This document shows, piece after piece, positions 41,426 through 51,068 of a DNA stretch of 64,000 nucleotides. How positions within the stretch are numbered: position 1 is the stretch's first letter; every line of letters starts with the position of its first letter. The notes beneath the pieces were generated by a model. That model was not told the origin of the DNA, made no database searches, and saw nothing but the letters and a program-made list of their open reading frames with translations. The position numbers were made by a program, and so were the translations under genes. Location: NCBI GenBank assembly GCA_028875575.1, contig JAPPDF010000100.1, positions 70,413 through 134,412 on the forward strand. The letters run 5' to 3'. The DNA comes from Acidobacteriota bacterium. GTDB lineage: Bacteria; Acidobacteriota; Terriglobia; Versatilivoradales; Versatilivoraceae.

Positions 41426-44185
41426 ATGGCTGAAAAGTCGGTTTACTTTTTTGGCGACGGCATGGCCGATGGGCGGGCCGACATGAAGGACCTGCTGGGC
41501 GGCAAGGGAGCCAATCTGGCGGAGATGACCAACCTGGGTTTGCCGGTTCCCCCCGGCTTCACCATTTCCACCGATGTCTGCTCCTATTATTACAGGGAAA
41601 AGGAGCAATATCCCGTCGGTCTGTCTGAACGGGTTTCCCGGGCGCTCCACAAAATGGAGGCGCTTATGGAAATGCGGTTCGGCGATGCCCAAAATCCCCT
41701 GCTGGTTTCGGTGCGCTCGGGGGCCCGGGCCTCGATGCCCGGCATGATGGACACGGTGCTGAACCTGGGATTGAACGACAGCACGGTGGAGGGACTGGCC
41801 CTGCGCACAGGCAATGCGAGGTTTGCCTGGGATTCCTATCGCCGATTCGTGCAAATGTACGGAAGCGTCGTACTTGGGATGAAGCCGACCCGAAAGGATG
41901 AGGTCGATCCCTTCGAACGCATGATCGAGGCGAAGAAGGAAGCGCGCGGACTGGTCCTGGATACGGAATTCACCACGACCGATCTCCAGGATCTGGTGAG
42001 TCTTTTCAAGCGCGAGATCAGACAACGGGTGGGAGTGGACTTTCCCGACGATCCCCTTCAGCAGCTTTGGGGAGCCATCGGAGCCGTTTTCGGTTCCTGG
42101 ATGAATCCTCGTGCTGAAGAGTATCGAAGGCTCAACGGAATTCCTTCCAGTTGGGGAACGGCCGTAAACGTGCAGGCCATGGTGTTCGGGAACATGGGAT
42201 CCGACTCCGGCTCCGGGGTGGCCTTCACCAGGGACGCCGCAACCGGTGAAAACGTGCTCTACGGGGAGTATCTTGGAAACGCTCAGGGGGAAGACGTGGT
42301 GTCGGGAGCCCGAACCCCCGCCTCCATTGGCGAATTGGCTCGCGAGAGGCCGGAGCTGTACGGGCAGTTGGATCGAGCGCGCAGGATCCTGGAGAAGCAC
42401 TACCGGGACATGCTGGATATCGAGTTTACCATTCAGCAGGGAACGTTCTACCTGTTGCAGTGTCGGGTTGGGAAACGGACGGCATTCGCCGCCATCAGGA
42501 TTGCCGTCGACATGGTGGATGAAGGGCTGATCACTCCTGATGAGGCGCTCTTGCGGGTGGAGCCGGATCAACTGAACCAGCTCCTGCGGCCGGTGTTCGA
42601 TCCGGCGGAGAAAGCGGCAGCCATCGAGCAGGGCCGCTTCCTGGCCAAGGGCCTCAACGCCGGCCCCGGCGCAGCCGTCGGCCGAGTCGTCTTCAACGCG
42701 CCGGATGCCGAAGAGTGGAAGAGTCGTGGGGAACGGGTCATTCTGACCCGCATCGAGACCTCGCCTGAGGATATCAAGGGAATGAACGCGGCCGAGGGGA
42801 TCCTGACGGCTCGGGGAGGCACGACCTCCCATGCCGCTCTGGTTGCCAGGCAAATGGGCAAGGTGTGCATTGCCGGCTGCAGCGCCCTGGCCATCGACTA
42901 CTCTCAACGCCAGATGCGAGTCAATGGACGTGTTATCCGCGAAGGTGACTTCCTGTCGCTGGATGGAACCACCGGCGAGGTGATCCAGGGGCCCATTGCG
43001 GCGCGTGACTCGGAGGTCATACAAGTTCTCCTGCACCAGCTACCTGAAAGGAAGGAGGCGCGGGTTTACCGGCAATATCGGAAACTGATGGAATGGGCGG
43101 ACCGGGTTCGTACCCTTGAAATCCGAGCCAACGCGGACCAGGCGGACCAGGCGGCGGCTTCCATCGCGTTCGGGGCAGAAGGGATCGGTTTGTGCCGAAC
43201 CGAGCACATGTTCTTCGGCGAGGGAGAGATCGGCCCGATGCGGGAAATGATTCTGGCTTCGACCCCGGAAATGCGGGAGCGCGCCTTGTCCAGGCTATTG
43301 CCCCTCCAACGGGAGGATTTCGAGCACATTTTCGAAGTGATGGAGGGCAGGCCGGTCACCATCCGAACCCTTGATCCGCCTCTGCACGAGTTTCTTCCTC
43401 ACGAGGCGTCGGCCCAAAGGGAATTGGCTTCGGACATGGGTGTTTCCTTTGAGGCGGTCAAGGCGAAAGTGGATTCATTTCACGAGTTCAATCCCATGAT
43501 TGGATTTCGCGGCTGCCGCCTGGGGATCGTCTATCCCGAAATCACCCGGATGCAGGCGCAGGCGATTTTCGAGGCGGCCGCAAATGTAATCAGTCGAGGG
43601 AAGAAAGCCGTGCCGGAGATCATGATTCCGCTGGTCGGCAACGTCAAGGAACTGGAAGATCAGGCCGGCATCGTGCGTCAAGTGGCCCGGCAGGTGATGG
43701 ATTCCCGGAAACTGGAGATCGAGTATCAGGTGGGCACCATGATCGAAGTTCCCAGGGGAGCTCTCACCGCGGACGAAATTGCGCGTTCGGCGGACTTCTT
43801 CAGCTTCGGAACCAATGACTTGACTCAAACCACCCTGGCTTTGAGCCGCGATGATGCCGACCGGTTCCTGGTGCCCTACCTGCAGCGTGACATTTATCCC
43901 AGGGATCCATTCCAGTCCCTCGATGTTGCCGGGGTTGGAGAGTTGATGAAGATTGCCGTGGCGAAGGGCAGGGCCACCCGAGCTGAAATCAAGATCGGGA
44001 TCTGCGGCGAACATGGAGGCGATCCCTCCACCATCGAGTTCTGCCATCAACTGGAGCAGGACTATGTCAGCTGCTCCCCGTTTCGTGTCCCCATTGCCCG
44101 CCTGGCCGCGGCCCAGGCGGCGATCCGGCTCTCTCACCCCTCTGAAGAAACTTCCGAGGAAGCCAGGGCAGCCGCACGGGGGTAA
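41426..44185 (+). CDS. ppdK: Pyruvate, phosphate dikinase
   Basis: 919 residues. PPDK interconverts pyruvate, ATP and phosphate with PEP, AMP and PPi. The N-terminal nucleotide domain has [25 protein letters not shown] (split by a variable residue), the swivelling domain has the phosphohistidine in [19 protein letters not shown] (His at ~469), and the C-terminal PEP/pyruvate barrel has [17 protein letters not shown] and [10 protein letters not shown] with the catalytic Cys at ~859. Start is the ATG at 41426 after CGGAGAG. It precedes a PPi-type phosphofructokinase by 71 bases, so both genes of PPi-linked glycolysis lie together. Confidence 0.96.
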   Translation: MAEKSVYFFGDGMADGRADMKDLLGGKGANLAEMTNLGLPVPPGFTISTDVCSYYYREKEQYPVGLSERVSRALHKMEALMEMRFGDAQNPLLVSVRSGARASMPGMMDTVLNLGLNDSTVEGLALRTGNARFAWDSYRRFVQMYGSVVLGMKPTRKDEVDPFERMIEAKKEARGLVLDTEFTTTDLQDLVSLFKREIRQRVGVDFPDDPLQQLWGAIGAVFGSWMNPRAEEYRRLNGIPSSWGTAVNVQAMVFGNMGSDSGSGVAFTRDAATGENVLYGEYLGNAQGEDVVSGARTPASIGELARERPELYGQLDRARRILEKHYRDMLDIEFTIQQGTFYLLQCRVGKRTAFAAIRIAVDMVDEGLITPDEALLRVEPDQLNQLLRPVFDPAEKAAAIEQGRFLAKGLNAGPGAAVGRVVFNAPDAEEWKSRGERVILTRIETSPEDIKGMNAAEGILTARGGTTSHAALVARQMGKVCIAGCSALAIDYSQRQMRVNGRVIREGDFLSLDGTTGEVIQGPIAARDSEVIQVLLHQLPERKEARVYRQYRKLMEWADRVRTLEIRANADQADQAAASIAFGAEGIGLCRTEHMFFGEGEIGPMREMILASTPEMRERALSRLLPLQREDFEHIFEVMEGRPVTIRTLDPPLHEFLPHEASAQRELASDMGVSFEAVKAKVDSFHEFNPMIGFRGCRLGIVYPEITRMQAQAIFEAAANVISRGKKAVPEIMIPLVGNVKELEDQAGIVRQVARQVMDSRKLEIEYQVGTMIEVPRGALTADEIARSADFFSFGTNDLTQTTLALSRDDADRFLVPYLQRDIYPRDPFQSLDVAGVGELMKIAVAKGRATRAEIKIGICGEHGGDPSTIEFCHQLEQDYVSCSPFRVPIARLAAAQAAIRLSHPSEETSEEARAAARG

Positions 44186-44256
44186 AGACGGCGGTCGCCT
44201 AAGCCCCTGACAGAGCAATCAACTCCAACTGAAACTGATTTAGGGCACCGAATACC

Positions 44257-45417
44257 ATGCGCATCGGAATCCTGACGGGAGGCGGCGACGTTCCCGGACT
44301 GAATTCCTGCATCAAGGCGGTGGTCAATCGGGCCGAAGTCGAAGGTCAGCAGGTTCTCGGCATCAGGCGCGGGTGGCGGGGATTGCTGATGCTCGATCCC
44401 GAGGACCCGTCCTCGCTGGCTGCCTGCACCGTGAAACTGGATAACGCGGTGGTTCGGACTATCGACAGAACCGGGGGCACCTTCCTCCACACCTCCCGAA
44501 CCAATCCGGGCAGGGTGTCGGCTGACGAGTTGCCTCCATTCCTGCAGTCCACCTGCCGGCAAGGGGCAGGGAAGAATCCTTTTCTGGATTGCACCGCCCA
44601 CGTTGTGAGCAACCTGGAGAAGCTGAGGCTGGATGCATTGATACCTATCGGGGGCGACGACACCCTGGGGTATGGGGAAAGGCTCCACCGCGAGGGCTTT
44701 CCGGTGGTGGCCATCCCCAAGACCATGGACAACGATGTTTTCGGGACCGACTACTGCATCGGGTTCTCTACGGCGGTGACCCGCAGCGTGAACTTCCTGC
44801 ATCAGTTGAGGACTTCGGCAGGATCCCACGAGCGCATTGCGGTGGTGGAACTCTTCGGTCGAAACAGCGGTGAAACCTCCCTTATATCCTCCTACCTGGC
44901 GGGCACCGATCGAGCGCTGATTTCAGAGGTTCCCTTCTGTCCGGATCGACTGGCCGGCCTGCTGATGGCGGACAAGCGCGACAATCCCAGCAACTACGCC
45001 ATGGTCAGCATATCCGAGGGTGCTCAGATGGTTGGAGAAGTCCCGGTGGAATCGGGCCGGGCCGATGCCTATGGACACAGGAAGCTGGGCGGAATCGGCG
45101 CAGCCACGGGGCGGGCGCTCAAGCGGGTTACGGGGCAAAACATCATCTATCAGCAACTTTCTTATCTCATGAGGAGCGGTTCCCCCGATTCACTGGATCT
45201 CATGGTGTCCTTGAATTATGCCAATATGGCCATGTCGCTGATCATGAAGCGCCAGTTCGGCCGGTTGGTAGCGATGCGGGAGGGCCGCTATACCAACCTG
45301 CCCCTCAGTCGGATCGGAGAAGGCCTGAAGCGGGTGGATGTGGATGAGCTGTACGATCGAGACCACTATCGTCCCAAGGTACGCCATGTGGACGGTAAGC
45401 CGATGTTTCTTTACTAA
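44257..45417 (+). CDS. 6-phosphofructokinase, predicted PPi-dependent
   Basis: 386 residues. It phosphorylates fructose 6-phosphate. The beginning [21 protein letters not shown] is standard, and active-site blocks include PKTMDNDV and [15 protein letters not shown]. Two positions that separate phosphate donors are visible: GGDDT at 132-136 (Asp135 where ATP enzymes have Gly) and Lys155 in PKTMDND (Gly in ATP enzymes). Both changes mark PPi-using PFKs, whose reaction is reversible. The neighbouring PPDK makes PPi in the gluconeogenic direction and consumes it in the reverse. Donor preference is a prediction from these residues. Confidence 0.9.
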   Translation: MRIGILTGGGDVPGLNSCIKAVVNRAEVEGQQVLGIRRGWRGLLMLDPEDPSSLAACTVKLDNAVVRTIDRTGGTFLHTSRTNPGRVSADELPPFLQSTCRQGAGKNPFLDCTAHVVSNLEKLRLDALIPIGGDDTLGYGERLHREGFPVVAIPKTMDNDVFGTDYCIGFSTAVTRSVNFLHQLRTSAGSHERIAVVELFGRNSGETSLISSYLAGTDRALISEVPFCPDRLAGLLMADKRDNPSNYAMVSISEGAQMVGEVPVESGRADAYGHRKLGGIGAATGRALKRVTGQNIIYQQLSYLMRSGSPDSLDLMVSLNYANMAMSLIMKRQFGRLVAMREGRYTNLPLSRIGEGLKRVDVDELYDRDHYRPKVRHVDGKPMFLY

Positions 45418-45509
45418 CCCGGAATATTGGTCTAGACTGAACTCATCCGAAGGTATAAAGACACGAAAAACCATTGTCGATTCCGCAGGTGTTACCCAGG
45501 AGCGATACC

Positions 45510-46538
45510 ATGCTGCAACCAAAAGCCTACCTTGGGCTCGTCGTCCTGCTGCTTGCCAACGCTGGAGCGGTGAACGCGACCGAAACGTCCGCGTACTTCA
45601 TCTCGGCCAAGTCCGGCATGATCAACTACGTGGAAGGCAAGCCCACCGTCAGCAATCTGGAACTCTCCGATGCGCGGCAGGTCTTGCCCCGGCATCAGCT
45701 CGTCGAGGGGGATGTGCTGCAGACGGAAGCGGATCAACGGGTGGAAATGCTGCTCAACCCGGGAACCTACCTGCGGGTGGCGGAAAACAGTCGGGTTCGG
45801 GTGGTGGCGACCGGTTTCGAAGACATGCGGTTTGCACTGGAAAGAGGCACGGCCATCCTGGAGTCGCTGAGCCTGCGGCGCAAGGTCCACCGACTTCATA
45901 TCCTGACGCCGTCTGGAGATCTGAGAGTACTCAAAAAGGGCTTGTATCGCTTTGAAGTCGGTGCCGCGGGCGAGGTTCGGGTGACGGTCCATACCGGCAA
46001 ACTGAGATGGATGCGGGGCGAGACCAAGGTCGCAGCGCTGAAGTCGGGAAAGGTCTTTGATTTGAACCGTTCCGAGAAAAGGCGATTGCGCTATGCCAAG
46101 GTGGAGAAGGAGCCCTTCGACGACATCGATCGCTGGAGTCGCAAACGGGCGGTCGCATTGATCGCGGCCAATTCCAAGATCCCCTCCTGGATGTCTCGGT
46201 CGGCCTTGTCCAGGTATGGCCTGAGGTCGAACGGAGGGTGGGTCTTTGATCCGTTTTCCCGGATGTATACCTTCATTCCCTTCCACAACCTTCTGCGGTC
46301 TCCCTACGGTCTTGCCTACGGCAACTATTGTCCCACCTGGCGGTCGTACGGTCCCGTCTACGCATCCAGAGGATATGGCGGTTCCGGCCTCAGCAACTCC
46401 GGCTCCACGAGCTATACACCCGCCACAACCAGCGTGCACCGATCTTCGGCAGCAACTTCCACCTCCAGCAGTGTTGCTGCCGGCTCAGCGGCACAGCAGA
46501 GCCGTGGCGCCGCCAGCAGCAGCATTCGCGGGAGGTAA
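45510..46538 (+). CDS. Exported FecR-domain protein with Ser-rich tail
   Basis: 342 residues. The ATG at 45510 follows AGGAG and gives a clear signal peptide (YLGLVVLLLANAGAVNA). Residues ~30-200 match the FecR beta domain (GMINYVEGKP, LVEGDVLQTEADQRVEMLLNPGTYLRV, ELRVLKKGLYRFEV-like strand). The next part is Tyr/Gly/Ser-rich and ends in a long Ser/Ala tract. No sigma factor or TonB receptor is adjacent, so this is not a classical FecIR relay; it may be a surface protein. It lies 60 bases before another exported protein. Confidence 0.78.
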   Translation: MLQPKAYLGLVVLLLANAGAVNATETSAYFISAKSGMINYVEGKPTVSNLELSDARQVLPRHQLVEGDVLQTEADQRVEMLLNPGTYLRVAENSRVRVVATGFEDMRFALERGTAILESLSLRRKVHRLHILTPSGDLRVLKKGLYRFEVGAAGEVRVTVHTGKLRWMRGETKVAALKSGKVFDLNRSEKRRLRYAKVEKEPFDDIDRWSRKRAVALIAANSKIPSWMSRSALSRYGLRSNGGWVFDPFSRMYTFIPFHNLLRSPYGLAYGNYCPTWRSYGPVYASRGYGGSGLSNSGSTSYTPATTSVHRSSAATSTSSSVAAGSAAQQSRGAASSSIRGR

Positions 46539-46598
46539 CCACCCGGCCGCACTTCTCACCAGGTTGCTGCAAACATAGCGAACAGTATTTTTTCTACC

Positions 46599-47792
46599 GT
46601 GTCACGCTCGACCCGTTGTGCATTGGGATGCCTGCTGCCGATCATCCTGGTCGGAGTTCCCCTGAACCTGTTGACGGCCGAAGGTCCGATCAGCCAGGAG
46701 GAACTTCTGGCCCTGGTCACCACGACACGCATTGGAGCGGTGACTCCTCAACGGGTGGTGGAGTTGATCCGGGAGAGGGGGATCGGCTTTCGTGTCAAGG
46801 ACATCCTTCTGCAGGAACTGAAAGCTCGCGAGGCCGATCCCGCCATCATCCGGGCAGTTGAGGAACACCGACAGACCGGGCCGCCCGCATCCGTCCTGAG
46901 ACCGCCGCCGGGAGTCGAGCCGCCGCCACCGGTCTTTATCCCTCCTCCTGTCGAACCGTCGGCAACCGAGCCCGCGGCACCAGGTTCGGCGCCGACCCCG
47001 AAACCGGCAGCAACTCCCCCGGCGACAGCCGCAACCGAGCCGGCCACCACGCCTGGGCGGTCCGGATTGCCCGACCGGGAAACCTGGCCGCAATTCCTGG
47101 AACAGGTTCGCAGCACCGCGATGGCCTACACCGAAAACCTGCCTAATTTCATCTGCACCCAGATCACCCAGCGCTATCTTCGCCGGCTTCCAAAAACCGG
47201 TTGGGTGCGGGTGGACAACTTTGTGGCGGAGCTCACCTACTACGACAAGCAGGAGCACTACAAGCTGGTGTCGGTCGGAAATCGCTCGGCGGCCTCCGAT
47301 GCCACGCTGGAATCACTGAAGGGGACGACTTCAACCGGTGAGTTCGGCTCCTCCTTGAACTACCTCTTCGACCCGGCAACCGGCACCCAATTTCGTTTTG
47401 AGGGAATCGACCACAGTCGGGGCTCGCCCACGGTGCGTGTCGGTTTTCGCGTGCCCAAGGACACCTCCAAGAGAAGCATCATTTTCAGGGAGGGGACCAC
47501 GGAGGTCGGCGTGGTCACACCCTACCGGGGGAGATGCTGGATTGACCCGGGTTCGCTCCAGGTCGTCCAGATCAAGGAGCGGGCCTACAGAATCCCCGAA
47601 ACTTTTCCCATTACCCGCTCCGAGGGTTCCACCCAGTACGATCGGGTGGAGATCGCGGAACAGCAGCACTGGCTTCCGGTCCGTGCGGAGGTCCTGCTGG
47701 AGAATCGTTCCGCCAGACTCCACACCAGGAACGTCATCCAATTCAAGCAGTACCGCAGGTTCGGCAGCGAGGTGAAGTTTGTGACCGAGTGA
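46599..47792 (+). CDS. Exported protein with Pro/Ala-rich linker, Acidobacteriota-type family
   Basis: 397 residues; start is the GTG at 46599, giving a signal peptide (CALGCLLPIILVGVPLNLLTA). Residues ~30-95 form a helical domain (ISQEELLALVTTTRIGAVTP, VVELIRERGIGFRV) and 100-155 a Pro/Ala/Thr linker. The C-terminal ~235 residues have YTENLPNFICTQITQRYLRR, RVDNFVAELTYYDKQEHYKL and YRGRCWIDPGSLQVVQI. I recall this LPNFIC-type domain from Acidobacteriota secreted proteins of unknown function. It follows the FecR-domain gene in the same direction. No enzyme signature is visible. Confidence 0.65.
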   Translation: MSRSTRCALGCLLPIILVGVPLNLLTAEGPISQEELLALVTTTRIGAVTPQRVVELIRERGIGFRVKDILLQELKAREADPAIIRAVEEHRQTGPPASVLRPPPGVEPPPPVFIPPPVEPSATEPAAPGSAPTPKPAATPPATAATEPATTPGRSGLPDRETWPQFLEQVRSTAMAYTENLPNFICTQITQRYLRRLPKTGWVRVDNFVAELTYYDKQEHYKLVSVGNRSAASDATLESLKGTTSTGEFGSSLNYLFDPATGTQFRFEGIDHSRGSPTVRVGFRVPKDTSKRSIIFREGTTEVGVVTPYRGRCWIDPGSLQVVQIKERAYRIPETFPITRSEGSTQYDRVEIAEQQHWLPVRAEVLLENRSARLHTRNVIQFKQYRRFGSEVKFVTE

Positions 47793-47895
47793 CGGGCAGG
47801 CTATCAGCCGCTGCCACCTTCATTGCCGACACCCCCAGCCTCCCATTGCCGCACACGACTGGCAGGGGGCCTGGGCGCACTCAGCCCGCAATCCC

Positions 47896-50508
47896 TTACT
47901 GATTGAAGCGAATCGAAATTCCGCCTTCCTCCGAAAAGGCGGAGGTTCGCAGGTAGTTCCCGTCGGTGCGGATGGTGACAGCTCCCTGTCGGTCGGTGCG
48001 GAGCAGTTGCAAGGGGAAGGTCTGCAAACGCCTGACCACTTCAGGGTGAGGATGGCCAAACGGATTGACCTTGCCCGCCGAAATCACGGCAATTACCGGA
48101 TTCACTTCATTCAGGAAGTGTGAAGAGGTCGAAGTCGCGCTTCCATGGTGGGCCACCTTCAATACGTCCGATTGAAGGTCGGCCTCAAGGGCTGCGAGGC
48201 ATTCCTCTACAGGCTCCTCGATGTCACCGGTCAACAGGAATGAGCGCCGACCGTAGGTCATTCTCAGAACAAGAGAATCGTTGTTGATGTTTTCGTCGGA
48301 AGGGCCGCAGCCGGGATTGAGGAATTCCAATTGGGAGCCGTGGAAATTGAGTGTGTCCCCGGCCTGGAATGCCCTGATTTTGAGTCCGCGTGCCGTTGCT
48401 TTCTTGAGCAGATCACGCAAATCGGGTCCAACGGTGCTGTTTCCGAGCCAGAACTCCTTGACTTCGAAGTTGTCCAGAATGAAGTCCAGGCCCCCCATAT
48501 GATCCTGGTGGGCGTGGGTCAGGATCGTCGCTTCCAGAGATCGAACTCCACGGTTCCAGAGATAGGGCGCAACCACCTGTTCTCCAACATCGAAGGCCGT
48601 TGCCCTGGCTTGGGATCGGTGGCCGGTTCCGGACCAACTGCCACCGCCATCGACCAGAAGGTGGGGGCCGTTCGGCCAGCTTGCCAGGAGGCAATCTCCC
48701 TGTCGCACATCCAGAAAGGTCAAGCTCAACTCCTGCGATTCCGACTTGACTCCCGGTGTGCCCGACAGCAGGACCGCCAGCGAGGCGATCCAGATGGAGC
48801 TGCCCAACAGCCTCAAGAACCGGGGGACTCCATGGGCCACACACAGGGCCAGGGTGCCGTAATAGGCCAACACCCAGCCCAGGGGAAACTGGGGCAGGGA
48901 AAACCCGAGCCAGGGGATTTCGGAAAAGGTGAGATTGAGGCTCAAGAGGCATTCGGCCAGGAGTCCGCATATCCAACCGAGCGGCCAGGAAGCTTGCGGG
49001 AACAGACCGGCACAGGCCAGGTATGAAAATCCAAGGGGTATGATCATTCCGACCAGGGGAATGACCAGCATGTTGAGGAATACGACCGGTAACACCACCC
49101 GGTGAAAATAGACCATCAAGGGAACCAGCAGCACGGCCTGTATGGCAATGGAAACCAGGACAATGTCCAGGAGTCCCAGGAGAAGCTTGTAGGTCCAGAC
49201 CAACAGACCGAGACAAACGGCCGATTGCGGAATGCCCAAAGACTCCGCCAGGCTCGAGCTGCGGAGTCTCAAGCCGACCCGCCAAGCGGCCAGGCGAGGG
49301 GGAAAATTGCGATCCAGGTGGATAGATTCCAAAGACCTGAGAGCCTTCCCGTAGGGTTGAGTGGTGAGGCGCAGTATAGGCAGTCCCACCATGGCGATCG
49401 CCAGCGCGGCCGAGAAAGAGAGTTGGAAACCGGAGTCATCCAACCATCCGGGATCTTTAAGCAGGACCCACCAGGCCGCCAGGCAAAGGGAGTGGAGCAG
49501 GTTGCGGTCCCGGTCGAAATAGAGGCTGGCCAGAAACAGGCAACCCATGATCGAGGCCCGGTCAATGGCGATCTGTCCCTCGGCCAGGAGGTTGTAGAGG
49601 CCGATCGACGCCATGGTCAAGGTCAGGGCCAACCAGCGCGGAAGCCGGAGTTGTTTGAGCAGGGCAAAGACCATGGCAATCATCATGCCCACATGCAGTC
49701 CCGAGACCACCAGTACGTGATAGAGACCGTTCAATCGAAAACGGGACCTGGTTTCCTCCGCAAGGTCACTGTCATCTCCGAGCAGGACGGCTTTCAGAAC
49801 GGCCCTGGCCGGCTCGGATGCCGGCAGGGCATCCAGCGCACCAATACAGCCTTGACGCATTCGGCTGGCAATGTCCTTCCAGGAAAATTCCGGTTGTCGT
49901 GTGAGACGGGTCAGCAGGAGTGGGTCCTTCAAGTTCCCGGTCAGAAAGATGCCGCGAAGCTCCAGGTAGGACCGATAGTCGAACTGCCCCGGATTGTTGA
50001 AATTATCCGGTCGTCGCAGGTAGGCGAGGATCTCTACCTGGTCTCCTGCTTGCGGAAGAGGGGAGGAGTCGAGGGAACCGCCCATGGGGTTGAGGTGTAG
50101 GCGTATCTTTCCCCGGGTCTCAAAGCTGGCGAATCGGTTAGTCAGATGTTGAACTTCCACTTCCAGGTGGATCGCCCCGGCCCTTCCGTCAGAAACACGG
50201 ACGCAACGCCCCCTCACCCGACAGGGCGCCGCCAGGTCCAATGCGCCGGATCGGACCAGAGCTCGAAGGTGGTTGCGGTCGAACTGGAGTTCGTGGATGG
50301 CCTTCCAGGCCATTCCAGACATGCAAAAGGCCAGGAGCAGCACGATCCAACAACTCCAGGCTCTTTTCCTTCCCCAGAGAATCCATGAGAGGCACAGCGT
50401 GAGAGCGCCGGCGGCCCATAGGGTTGTCGCGGAGTTGGCGACCTGGGAATGAGCGGCAAGACCGAGACAGAATGCGACCGTCGGCAACAGCAGAGGAGTG
50501 TGCGCCAT
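47896..50508 (-). CDS. comEC: DNA internalisation protein ComEC/Rec2
   Basis: 870 residues. ComEC forms the inner-membrane channel for single-stranded DNA in natural transformation. The N-terminal DUF4131-like region (RVRGRCVRVSDGRAG, QAGDQVEILAYLRRPDNFNNPGQFDYRSYL) is followed by the Competence domain (LNGLYHVLVVSGLHVGMMIAM, membrane helices) and a C-terminal metallo-beta-lactamase domain (LTFLDVRQGDCLLAS, LTHAHQDHMGG, KVAHHGSATSTS). All three domains are intact. Other competence genes are not in view. Divergent from queD. Confidence 0.93.
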   Translation of the reverse strand: MAHTPLLLPTVAFCLGLAAHSQVANSATTLWAAGALTLCLSWILWGRKRAWSCWIVLLLAFCMSGMAWKAIHELQFDRNHLRALVRSGALDLAAPCRVRGRCVRVSDGRAGAIHLEVEVQHLTNRFASFETRGKIRLHLNPMGGSLDSSPLPQAGDQVEILAYLRRPDNFNNPGQFDYRSYLELRGIFLTGNLKDPLLLTRLTRQPEFSWKDIASRMRQGCIGALDALPASEPARAVLKAVLLGDDSDLAEETRSRFRLNGLYHVLVVSGLHVGMMIAMVFALLKQLRLPRWLALTLTMASIGLYNLLAEGQIAIDRASIMGCLFLASLYFDRDRNLLHSLCLAAWWVLLKDPGWLDDSGFQLSFSAALAIAMVGLPILRLTTQPYGKALRSLESIHLDRNFPPRLAAWRVGLRLRSSSLAESLGIPQSAVCLGLLVWTYKLLLGLLDIVLVSIAIQAVLLVPLMVYFHRVVLPVVFLNMLVIPLVGMIIPLGFSYLACAGLFPQASWPLGWICGLLAECLLSLNLTFSEIPWLGFSLPQFPLGWVLAYYGTLALCVAHGVPRFLRLLGSSIWIASLAVLLSGTPGVKSESQELSLTFLDVRQGDCLLASWPNGPHLLVDGGGSWSGTGHRSQARATAFDVGEQVVAPYLWNRGVRSLEATILTHAHQDHMGGLDFILDNFEVKEFWLGNSTVGPDLRDLLKKATARGLKIRAFQAGDTLNFHGSQLEFLNPGCGPSDENINNDSLVLRMTYGRRSFLLTGDIEEPVEECLAALEADLQSDVLKVAHHGSATSTSSHFLNEVNPVIAVISAGKVNPFGHPHPEVVRRLQTFPLQLLRTDRQGAVTIRTDGNYLRTSAFSEEGGISIRFNQ

Positions 50509-50651
50509 CGCTTTGAATTGCCCGCTTTTGCTGCTCGGCGGAGGGAAGATCCCGAGCAGCAGTCGTCAGGGAATTTTGCTATGATCGGCTCGGAAAATCG
50601 TGGAAACGTCGGAAGCCCGGCCGCTTTGGGCCTAGAGAGGGAGGAGGGTCT

Positions 50652-51068
50652 ATTTTACACCGAGTCACTAAACACATCGATTTCTGCTACGGCCATCGCC
50701 TGCTCAACTATGAGGGGAAATGTCGGCATCTCCACGGCCACAACGGCAGAGTTGAAGTAGAGGTTGCCAGCAAGCATCTCGACCATCGGGGCATGGTGGT
50801 CGATTTTGGCGACATCAACAAGGTCATCAAGACCTGGATCGATGCCGAACTGGATCACAAGATGCTGCTGCATCGGGAGGACCCGCTGGTCGCCGTGTTT
50901 CACGAGCATCGGCAACCCTGTTACCTGATGGACGCCAACCCCACTGCCGAAAATATCGCCAAGGTTATCTACGAATATGCGCATTCTCAGGGACTGCAGG
51001 TCGCCGAAGTCCGGCTCTGGGAGACGCCCAATTCCTTCGCTTCCTATGGTCGGCGGGCGCCGGGTTAG
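50652..51068 (+). CDS. 6-carboxytetrahydropterin synthase family (QueD/PTPS) with ATT start
   Basis: 138 residues if translation begins at ATT 50652. The zinc ligands are in YGHRLL and HLHGH, the catalytic Cys in GKCRHLHGH, the Asp-His pair in ELDHKMLL, and PTAENIA plus the Glu of VRLWETPNSFASY complete the site. QueD converts dihydroneopterin triphosphate to 6-carboxytetrahydropterin for queuosine. No ATG, GTG or TTG precedes the conserved N-terminus in frame. ATT at 50652 lies seven bases after GGAGG (50640-50644), an ideal spacing; the first in-frame ATG (50793) would delete the catalytic Cys and zinc ligands. Its stop overlaps the convergent transporter stop. Confidence 0.82.
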   Translation: MLHRVTKHIDFCYGHRLLNYEGKCRHLHGHNGRVEVEVASKHLDHRGMVVDFGDINKVIKTWIDAELDHKMLLHREDPLVAVFHEHRQPCYLMDANPTAENIAKVIYEYAHSQGLQVAEVRLWETPNSFASYGRRAPG

